DNA of 28,419 bases from Serpens sp964410065 (GTDB lineage: Bacteria > Pseudomonadota > Gammaproteobacteria > Pseudomonadales > Pseudomonadaceae). The position numbers were made by a program, and so were the translations under genes. Under the pieces are notes generated by a model. That model was not told the origin of the DNA, did not search any database, and worked only from the letters and a program-made list of their open reading frames with translations. The stretch is taken from positions 1-28,419 of the forward strand of contig CAYPFO010000045.1 in the NCBI GenBank assembly GCA_964410065.1. The letters run 5' to 3'. How positions within the stretch are numbered: position 1 is the stretch's first letter; each line of letters begins with the position of its first letter. Below, in pieces: positions 22,344 through 28,419 of the stretch.

Positions 22344-24164
22344 TCACTCAAAAGCAAAATGCTCTCCCGGCAGATCCATGATCGAGCCGATGGGCTTGAG
22401 CATGGCGCTGGCATGCCCTTTGGCGCGGGGCAGCAGCCGCTGAAAGTAGAAGTCGCTGGTGGCGATTTTGGCGCGGTAGAACTCGGGCGAGTCCTGGCCA
22501 CCGGCGCGCAGCTTTTGCCGGGCGGTGCGCTCCTGCAGTAGCCAGGACCAGGCCAGGGCGACGTAGCCGGCGTACATCAAAAAGTCATGGCTGGCGGTGC
22601 TGACCAGATCGCGCTGCTTGCGCGCGCGCAATGCGATGCGCAGGGTCAGCAGGTTCCATTGGGCGCTGAGCCTGAGCAGGGTCAGCGCCTTGCCGCGCAT
22701 CTGCGGTTCTTCCTTGAGCAGTGACCAGGCCAGCGTGTTCAGCTCGCGGGTGAAGTCGCGCACTGCCTTGCCCTGGGTCATCAGCAGCACCTTGCGGCCG
22801 AGCAGGTCGAGGGCCTGAATGCCGGTGGTGCCTTCATAGAGCGTGGCGATACGCGCATCGCGGGCGATCTGCTCCATGCCGTGTTCCTTGATATAGCCGT
22901 GGCCGCCAAACACCTGCATGCCCAGGTTGGCCGCTTCCAGTCCCAGTTCGGTGAGGCAGCCCTTGAGGATCGGGGTGAGGAAGCCGAGCTTGTCGTCCCA
23001 GTGTGCGTACTGAACCTGATCATTGACGAGCATGCCTTCGATCATCTTGTCGGCGTACTGAGTGGCCAGGTACACCAACATGCGACCGCCCTCGGCGATG
23101 GCTTTCTGGGTCAGCAACATGCGCCGCACATCGCCGTGGTGCATCAAGGTGTCGGCGATCTGTTGTGGCTCCTTGGTGCCGGACAGCGACCGCATCGAAC
23201 GACGTTCACGGGCATAGGCCAGGGCGCCCTGGTAAGCCAGTTCGGCGGTGGCCACGCCCTGGATGGCGGTGCCGATGCGGGCGCTGTTCATGAAGGTGAA
23301 CATGCATTCCAGGCCCTTGTGGGGAGGGCCGATCAGGTAGCCGGTGGCGGCGTCGAAGTTCATCACGCAGGTGGACGAGGCTTTGATGCCCATCTTCTTT
23401 TCCAGCGCGCCGCAGGTCACGCCGTTACGGGCACCGAGGCTACCGTCTGGGTTGGCAAGGAACTTGGGTACGATGAATAGCGAGATGCCGCGGGTGCCCT
23501 TGGGGGCGTCGGGCAGGCGGGCGAGGACGATGTGCACGATGTTCTCGGTGAGGTCGTGTTCGCCGCTGGAGATAAAAATCTTGGTGCCGGTCAGCGCATA
23601 GCTACCGTCGGCATTCACGTCGGCCCGGGTCTTCACCTGGCCCAGGTCGGTGCCGCATTGCGGCTCGGTCAGGCACATGGTACCGGCCCAGCGGCCTTCG
23701 GTAAGCGGGGGCAGGAAGGTGTTTTTTTGTTCCTCGTTGCCGTGCTGCATGATGGTGTTCATCGCACCCAGCGACAGCCCCGGGTACATGGCGAATGGCC
23801 AATTGGCGGTGCCGAGCATTTCCTGCTTGAGCGCGCCGAGGCTCATCGGCAGGCCCTGGCCGCCGTATTCCACAGGGTGGGAAAGCCCCTGCCAGCCACC
23901 TGCGATGTAGGCGTCATAGGCAGCTTTGAAGCCTGCGGGCGTGCGCACCTCGCCATCCTGCAGGTGACAGCCCTCCTCATCGCCACTGTGGTAGAGCGGC
24001 GCAATCACGTCCTCGCAAAGCTTGGCGCACTCATCGAGAATGGCATCCACGATATCCGGGGTGGCCTCGCCGCCGTTGATCAGGTGTTGATAGTGGCCGG
24101 GGAAATCCAGCACCTCGTTGAGCAGGAAACGGGTATCGCGCAGCGGCGCTTTGTAGGACGGCAT
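22344..24164 (-). CDS. Acyl-CoA dehydrogenase (long, FadE/DmdC-type)
   Basis: 606-aa FAD-dependent acyl-CoA dehydrogenase with the extra N-terminal helical region and C-terminal domain of the roughly 600-residue class found in pseudomonads. The start ATG 24164 gives the conserved MPSYKAPLRDTRFLLNEV; the longer frame to 24278 is not conserved. Diagnostic segments are CLTEPQCGTDLGQVKTRA (flavin/substrate loop), GTKIFISSGEHD, QVFGGHGYIKEHG and LYEGTTGIQALDLLGRK, the last likely holding the catalytic glutamate. It introduces the 2,3 double bond in acyl-CoA substrates; chain specificity cannot be read (DmdC-like methylmercaptopropionyl-CoA activity is possible). Confidence 0.93.
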   Translation of the reverse strand: MPSYKAPLRDTRFLLNEVLDFPGHYQHLINGGEATPDIVDAILDECAKLCEDVIAPLYHSGDEEGCHLQDGEVRTPAGFKAAYDAYIAGGWQGLSHPVEYGGQGLPMSLGALKQEMLGTANWPFAMYPGLSLGAMNTIMQHGNEEQKNTFLPPLTEGRWAGTMCLTEPQCGTDLGQVKTRADVNADGSYALTGTKIFISSGEHDLTENIVHIVLARLPDAPKGTRGISLFIVPKFLANPDGSLGARNGVTCGALEKKMGIKASSTCVMNFDAATGYLIGPPHKGLECMFTFMNSARIGTAIQGVATAELAYQGALAYARERRSMRSLSGTKEPQQIADTLMHHGDVRRMLLTQKAIAEGGRMLVYLATQYADKMIEGMLVNDQVQYAHWDDKLGFLTPILKGCLTELGLEAANLGMQVFGGHGYIKEHGMEQIARDARIATLYEGTTGIQALDLLGRKVLLMTQGKAVRDFTRELNTLAWSLLKEEPQMRGKALTLLRLSAQWNLLTLRIALRARKQRDLVSTASHDFLMYAGYVALAWSWLLQERTARQKLRAGGQDSPEFYRAKIATSDFYFQRLLPRAKGHASAMLKPIGSIMDLPGEHFAFE

Positions 24165-24314
24165 GGTCGGGTCTCGGCAATGGAACGTGCGCGAGTTATA
24201 CGGCGCAAGGGCGGGGGATGCCTTGGCACGGTTAACGAGGGCGATTGTCAGTTCGGACAACTGCACGGCAGAAGGCACTAGAATACGCGCTGCATCTTTT
24301 TTGGAGGTGGCCCG

Positions 24315-24872
24315 ATGGAGGCTCTCGATCTACTGCTCAACCGTGTTTCGGTGCCGCGTCTATATGAGCCGGCACCGGACGCCGCGCAACGCGACCTGCT
24401 CTTTCGGGCCGCCTTGCGCGCGCCGGATCATGGCCAACTGCATCCTTGGCGTTTTCTGACCATCGAAGGCAAAGCACGGCAGCGACTCGGTGAGCTGTTC
24501 GTCCAGGCGGTCGCCGCAGGGCCCCAGGTCAAACCCGAGCAGCTCGACCGGGCACGCGCCTTGCCGCTGCGGGCGCCGTTACTGGTGGCGGTAATCGCCT
24601 CGCCCAAAGCCCACACGAAGATTCCCCTCAGTGAGCAGGTCCTCTCCGCCGGTTGCGCCGCTCACGGCATCATATTGGCTGCGCATGCGCTGGGGCTGGG
24701 TGCCATGTGGCGTTCGGGCGACTTGTCCCACGATCCCGTGGTCAAGGCCGGGCTGGGGCTGAGCAGCAGCGAGCAGATTGTCGGGTTTGTGTATCTGGGT
24801 AGCGTCGAAGGGGAACGACGCATCCCGTTGGAATTGAATCCTGAGGTGTTCGTGAGTGCTTGGCAGGGTTGA
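24315..24872 (+). CDS. ydjA: YdjA-like nitroreductase family protein
   Basis: 185 aa, matching the small YdjA nitroreductases (about 183 aa) that bind FMN. It has the FMN-contact region APDHGQLHPWRFL, the hydrophobic helix SAGCAAHGIILAAHALGLGAMWRSGDL and a closing VGFVYLGS. ATG 24315 is preceded by a strong GGAGG. The physiological substrate is unknown. It diverges from the acyl-CoA dehydrogenase gene (150 bases) and converges on leuA. Confidence 0.9.
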   Translation: MEALDLLLNRVSVPRLYEPAPDAAQRDLLFRAALRAPDHGQLHPWRFLTIEGKARQRLGELFVQAVAAGPQVKPEQLDRARALPLRAPLLVAVIASPKAHTKIPLSEQVLSAGCAAHGIILAAHALGLGAMWRSGDLSHDPVVKAGLGLSSSEQIVGFVYLGSVEGERRIPLELNPEVFVSAWQG

Positions 24873-24887
24873 GCAGGGACCGGGCTT

Positions 24888-24921
24888 AATGGGTATCGCT
24901 GCGCTCAACGCCATCCTACGG
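24888..24921. repeat. Possible half copy of a dispersed pseudomonad intergenic palindrome
   Basis: GGGTATCGCTGCGCTCAACG followed by CCATCCTACGG resembles one arm of the GTAGGGTGG...CCACCCTAC family seen complete at 19188-19308. No second arm is found nearby; CCTAC-TT-GTAGG and AGCAAG-CTTGCT (24975-24986) palindromes follow. The assignment rests on memory of the repeat family. Confidence 0.35.
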
Positions 24922-24994
24922 ACCGTATCCTACTTGTAGGCGTCTGCCTGCACTGGCGATGCTCTGGTTGGGTGAGCAAGCTTGCTTCTACTGA

Positions 24995-25034
24995 ACGCAC
25001 AAGGCCGATCCTGGCAGGGATCGGCCTTGTGCGT
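24995..25034. terminator. Long perfect hairpin between convergent ydjA and leuA
   Basis: ACGCACAAGGCCGATCC (24995-25011) pairs perfectly with 25018-25034 across a 6-base loop, a 17-bp stem. It lies 17 bases after the leuA stop and 122 after ydjA, so it probably ends leuA transcription and perhaps both. No run of T follows on either strand, which is unusual for an intrinsic terminator. Confidence 0.7.
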
Positions 25035-25051
25035 CAGGGCTGCTCAAGCGC

Positions 25052-26722
25052 TTACGCCGGCTGCACTTCCACCTGCGCCAGGGCGCGGTTGAGGGCGCTG
25101 AACAGGGCGCGGATGCTGGCGGTGGTCAGGTTGCCGTCGATGCCGATGCCGTGCAGCGAGCGACCGCCGTCCAAGCGCAATTCGATGTAGGCGGCGGCCT
25201 GGGCCTGGCTGCCGGCACCGATGGCATGTTCGGAGTAATCCATGACCTCGACGGACACCGGCAAGGCGGCGACCAGGGCTTCCAACGGGCCCTTGCCGGT
25301 GCCGCGCCATGCCTGAGCGTCACCGCTGTCGGTCACTTCCAGGTCGAGCACGCTGATGCCGTCCTCTTCCTGCAAGCGGTGGCGCTGCAGTGCGTAGGGT
25401 GCGGTGGCCTGCAGGTATTCGCGCTCGAGCAGGCTGTAGATCTGCTCGGCGGTCAGTTCCAGGCCGAGGCGATCGGTTTCCTTTTGCACCACCTGGCTGA
25501 ATTCGATCTGCATGCGGCGTGGCAGGCTGATGCCGTATTCCTGCTCGAGCAGGAAGGTAATGCCGCCCTTGCCGGACTGGCTGTTGACGCGGATCACCGC
25601 CTCGTAGCTGCGACCGATGTCGGCCGGGTCGATCGGCAGGTAGGGCACTTCCCAGATACCGTCCGGGTCCTGCTGGGCGAAGCCCTTGCGGATCGCATCC
25701 TGGTGCGAGCCGGAGAAGGCGGTGTGCACCAGATCGCCGACATAGGGATGGCGCGGGTGAACCGGCAACTGGTTGCATTCCTCAACCACCTTGCGCACCG
25801 CGTCGATGTCGGAGAAATCCAGTTCGGGGTCGACGCCTTGGGTGTACATGTTGAGGGCGACGGTGACCAGGTCGACGTTGCCGGTGCGCTCGCCGTTGCC
25901 GAACAGGCAGCCTTCCACGCGGTCGGCGCCGGCCATCAGGCCCAGCTCGGTGGCGGCCACGCCGGTGCCGCGGTCGTTGTGGGTGTGCAGGCTGACCAGC
26001 ACGCTGTCGCGCTTGTTGATGTGGCGGCAGAAGTACTCGATCTGGTCGGCGTAGATGTTCGGGGTCGCCGCCTCGATGGTGGCCGGCAGGTTGAGGATCA
26101 GCTTCTTCTCGGGGGTCGGCTGGAACACCTCGATCACCGCGTTGCACACCTCGACGGCGAACTCGGTTTCGGTGGAGCTGAACACTTCCGGCGAATACTC
26201 GAAGCGCCAGTCGGTTTCCGGGTTGGCTTCGGCCAGGCCCTTGATGATCTTGCCCGCCTCGATGGCGATCTGCTTGACGCCGGCCTTGTCCTGCTTGAAG
26301 ACGATCTTGCGGAAGCTGGGCGCGGTGGCGTTGTAGTAGTGGACGATGGCCTTCTTGGCGCCCTTGAGGGACTCGAAGGTGCGCTCGATGAGGTCGTCGC
26401 GGGCCTGGGTGAGCACCTGGATGGTGGTGTCGTCCGGGATATGGCCGCCTTCGATCAGCGTGCGCACGAAGTCGAAATCAGTCTGCGAGGCGGACGGGAA
26501 GCCCACTTCAATTTCCTTGACGCCAACACTTACCAGGGTCTTGAAGAAGCGCAGCTTCTTCGCCCCATCCATCGGCTCGATCAGCGACTGGTTACCGTCG
26601 CGCAGGTCGGAGCTCAGCCAGATTGGCGCCTTGTCGATGACCTGGTTCGGCCAGGTGCGATCAGGGAGGTTGATCGGCGTAAAAGCGCGGTATTTCTGCG
26701 ACGGATTCTTGAGCATGGTCAT
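25052..26722 (-). CDS. leuA: 2-isopropylmalate synthase
   Basis: 556 aa, the long LeuA type. It condenses acetyl-CoA with 2-oxoisovalerate in the first committed step of leucine synthesis. The N-terminal half is the HMGL-like barrel, with the substrate-binding SSDLRDGNQSLIEPMDG and metal-binding SLHTHNDRGTG, FGNGERTGNVDL and HPRHPYVGDLVHTAFSG. The C-terminal 120 residues form the leucine-sensing regulatory domain, so feedback inhibition is expected. ATG 26722 has AGGAA upstream; ATG 26716 is an internal alternative. No leader peptide rich in Leu codons was recognised upstream. It is divergent from the copper-uptake genes. Confidence 0.97.
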   Translation of the reverse strand: MTMLKNPSQKYRAFTPINLPDRTWPNQVIDKAPIWLSSDLRDGNQSLIEPMDGAKKLRFFKTLVSVGVKEIEVGFPSASQTDFDFVRTLIEGGHIPDDTTIQVLTQARDDLIERTFESLKGAKKAIVHYYNATAPSFRKIVFKQDKAGVKQIAIEAGKIIKGLAEANPETDWRFEYSPEVFSSTETEFAVEVCNAVIEVFQPTPEKKLILNLPATIEAATPNIYADQIEYFCRHINKRDSVLVSLHTHNDRGTGVAATELGLMAGADRVEGCLFGNGERTGNVDLVTVALNMYTQGVDPELDFSDIDAVRKVVEECNQLPVHPRHPYVGDLVHTAFSGSHQDAIRKGFAQQDPDGIWEVPYLPIDPADIGRSYEAVIRVNSQSGKGGITFLLEQEYGISLPRRMQIEFSQVVQKETDRLGLELTAEQIYSLLEREYLQATAPYALQRHRLQEEDGISVLDLEVTDSGDAQAWRGTGKGPLEALVAALPVSVEVMDYSEHAIGAGSQAQAAAYIELRLDGGRSLHGIGIDGNLTTASIRALFSALNRALAQVEVQPA

Positions 26723-27017
26723 GGCGACGTTCCTGTTGCGGCAGCGAAGCTATGCCCTGAGATAAACAGTGGCATGGGCTTATTGGAAGATAATGTGCGC
26801 AACGCTAGTGGCTGCTTGGTGGTTCTGGCAAGCATTGTTTGAAAATTGGTGATTTAAGCCAAAAAAAGCAATTCAGAGCAATTATTCGCTGTTATAGAAG
26901 GGAAAGTGTCGTTTGGCTTGTTCAAGTACTTTGCGGCATCGCGCCGCAGGCGGATGAAGAAAGCGACGTGCGATTATGGGTCACCCTGGTAGGGCAATAG
27001 GCTTTGAAGGATTGGTT
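26723..27017. other. Divergent intergenic region between leuA and the DUF2946 gene
   Basis: This 295-base AT-richer stretch must hold the promoters of leuA and the copper-uptake pair. A 7-base A run (26861-26867) and TGTTATAG (26890-26897) stand out, but no promoter, attenuator or metal-regulator site could be assigned with confidence. Confidence 0.3.
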
Positions 27018-27443
27018 GTGAGCGCATTACGGCAGAGATCGGTAGGGATCTGGCTTGGCCTGTTCGCCATGCTGATGATCCATGCCGGGCCGTTGTACTC
27101 CGCGATCCAGGCTGCGCAATCAAATGCCCTGGTTGCCGGTGCGTTGCATGACGAGCTCGACCCACACGGGCATTCCAGCCATGCCGCGCCAGTGCAGACG
27201 CCATCGGCCGCCCACGGCCAGCATCACCAGGCTTCGCCCAATCAGCCGGCCTGGCTGGCCGCGCTGGAGATGTGCGGCTATTGCGAGCTGTTGACCCTCA
27301 ATCCACCCCTCAGCCTGGCCGTGGATTTGGTGCTGCCCAAGCACCCGCCAACCTTCCTCCTGGCGTTGCCGGAACACCCGCACCCCCCGGCGCCGCGCCG
27401 CGGCAGCGGCCATCCGCGCGCGCCCCCGTTCTTGCACGCCTGA
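27018..27443 (+). CDS. DUF2946 family protein, histidine-rich
   Basis: 141 aa. The start is GTG 27018, with AAGGA (27007-27011) 6 bases upstream; the frame upstream to 26976 adds unconserved residues. One N-terminal hydrophobic segment (VGIWLGLFAMLMIHAGPLYSAI) is followed by a His-rich stretch (HDELDPHGHSSHAAP, HGQHHQ) and the family motif MCGYCELLTLNPPL with a CxxC pair. The C terminus is Pro/Arg/His-rich. DUF2946 genes often precede TonB-dependent copper receptors, as here, which suggests a metal-handling role in the membrane or periplasm. The exact function is unknown. Confidence 0.82.
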   Translation: MSALRQRSVGIWLGLFAMLMIHAGPLYSAIQAAQSNALVAGALHDELDPHGHSSHAAPVQTPSAAHGQHHQASPNQPAWLAALEMCGYCELLTLNPPLSLAVDLVLPKHPPTFLLALPEHPHPPAPRRGSGHPRAPPFLHA

Positions 27444-27499
27444 TCGAGCAGTCGAGCCGCTGTGGCGGCTTGTCCGAATATTCTGTGTGAGACTTTTTT

Positions 27500-28419
27500 A
27501 TGACTCGTAACTCCCGTTGCGTGGCGCCCGCGTGCGCGCCCGTTGCTTTCTCGTTTACAACGTCCCGCCTGCGCTGGCAGCTGGCCCATGGTGCCTTGCT
27601 GGTTTCGCTCAGTGCGGGTGGCCTGGCCACGGAGCACCAGCATGAGCTGGCACCCACGGTGATTACCGGCGTGGCGCCCGCCGCGTCACTGGTGGTCAGC
27701 ACCGACCCGAAACTGCCCCGCCAGCCGGTGCCGGCCAGCGATGCCGGCGATTACCTGCAAACCATTCCCGGCTTCTCCGCCGTGCGAGGTGGCGGTTCCA
27801 ACGCCGATCCGGTGTTTCGCGGCATGTTCGGTTCGCGCCTCAAGTTGCTGAGCAATGGCGGCGAAATGCTCGGCGCGTGCCCGAGCCGCATGGACTCGCC
27901 GAGTTCCTACATCACCCCCGAGAATTACGATCAGCTCACGGTGATCAAGGGACCGCAGAGCGTGCTTTGGGGGCCGGGCGCCTCGGCGGCGACCATTCTT
28001 TTCGAGCGTGATCCCGAGCGTTTCAGCGAACCGGGTGGGCGTGTCGATGCCAGCCTGTTGGTGGGGTCCGATGGTCGTTTCGACCGCAATATCGATGCCG
28101 CTGCGGGCAGTCAGGAAGGCTATGTGCGCCTGCTGGCCAACCGCTCCGAGGCGGACGATTACCAGGACGGCAGGGGCGATACCGTACATGGACAGTTCGA
28201 TAAATGGAGCAGCGATCTGGTGCTTGGCTGGACGCCCAGCGCAGACACCCTGCTGGAGCTGACCGCCGGGGTTGGCGACGGTGAAGCCGCTTACGCTGGA
28301 CGCGGCATGGATGGCAGTCAGTTCGAGCGAGAAAGCCTGGCGCTGCGTATCGAACAGGACAACCTCGGCGACGTGCTGCAGAAGGTCGAGGCGCGGGTGT
28401 ATTACAACTACGCCGACCA
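27500..28419 (+). CDS. oprC: TonB-dependent copper receptor, OprC-like (3' truncated by window)
   Basis: The frame starts at ATG 27500 and runs off the right edge (306 codons visible). A long basic N terminus leads to a hydrophobic export segment (GALLVSLSAGGLA, about 31-43). Then follow the plug domain with DAGDYLQTIPGFSAVRGGGSNADPVFRGMFGSRL and ENYDQLTVIKGPQSVLWGPGASAATILFERD, and the first barrel strands. CPSRM (Cys127, Met131) matches the CxxxM copper-binding element described for Pseudomonas aeruginosa OprC. It imports copper across the outer membrane using TonB. The upstream DUF2946 gene and the divergent leuA reproduce the usual neighbourhood of oprC. Confidence 0.93.
   Translation, partial: MTRNSRCVAPACAPVAFSFTTSRLRWQLAHGALLVSLSAGGLATEHQHELAPTVITGVAPAASLVVSTDPKLPRQPVPASDAGDYLQTIPGFSAVRGGGSNADPVFRGMFGSRLKLLSNGGEMLGACPSRMDSPSSYITPENYDQLTVIKGPQSVLWGPGASAATILFERDPERFSEPGGRVDASLLVGSDGRFDRNIDAAAGSQEGYVRLLANRSEADDYQDGRGDTVHGQFDKWSSDLVLGWTPSADTLLELTAGVGDGEAAYAGRGMDGSQFERESLALRIEQDNLGDVLQKVEARVYYNYAD

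Noticed and set aside
25151..26842. 563-codon open frame on the plus strand opposite leuA
   Set aside because: It is the antisense shadow of a high-GC gene. The protein has no recognisable motif and leuA on the other strand is certain.
26885..26900. Zur-like half site (TGTTATA) before the DUF2946-oprC pair
   Set aside because: Only one half of the palindrome matches. This is too little to call an operator.

Overview
This window is a chromosomal segment of a Pseudomonas-lineage gammaproteobacterium. The evidence is high-GC coding with strong third-position G/C, Pseudomonas-type proteins (274-aa TtcA, long-form LeuA beside a copper TonB receptor, bluB-cobU-cobT-cobC cobalamin genes), and Pseudomonas-style intergenic palindromes. 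No phage, plasmid, CRISPR, tRNA or rRNA genes were seen. Most of the window is housekeeping or ordinary accessory chromosome.

Layout. 1-411 is the 3' end of rpsA with a strong terminator. 518-6199 holds a periplasmic dienelactone hydrolase, an MFS exporter, a DUF502 membrane protein, an AraC regulator divergent from an AMACR-like CoA-transferase, and a small lipoprotein that seems to start at ACG. 6290-9089 holds sprT, a Yip1 membrane protein, a DnaJ-related protein and ttcA. 9142-12328 carries two neighbouring CBS/CorC membrane proteins, one TerC-type and one CNNM/CorB-type. 12540-14650 carries a Tag-like glycosylase homologue and two tandem NlpC/P60 lipoproteins.

14651-22038 is a remodelled cobalamin lower-ligand and nucleotide-loop locus: a divergent CobT paralogue behind a highly structured leader, then bluB, a scar resembling the 3' end of cobQ, cobU, the canonical cobT, cobC, an inverted DUF2157-DUF4824 pair with a repeat element, and cobS. 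Together bluB, cobU, cobT, cobC and cobS would make dimethylbenzimidazole and attach it to cobinamide. The corrin-ring and amidation genes that often sit among them (cobD, cobC aminotransferase, cobQ, and cobB upstream) are absent here. I see no cobalamin riboswitch consensus.

22160-28419 contains a MITE-like element, an acyl-CoA dehydrogenase, a YdjA nitroreductase, leuA, and a copper-uptake pair (DUF2946 protein plus the start of an OprC-like receptor) that runs off the end.

The most unusual region is 14700-16026. A 17-bp palindrome and a -10 box are followed by a leader able to fold into a three-way junction, with mutually exclusive upstream hairpins. The CobT-family protein behind it has lost both glutamates known to matter in CobT catalysis (Glu to Gly, Glu to Asp). 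This could be a new regulated CobT-like function or a heteromeric partner of the canonical CobT encoded 1.5 kb downstream.
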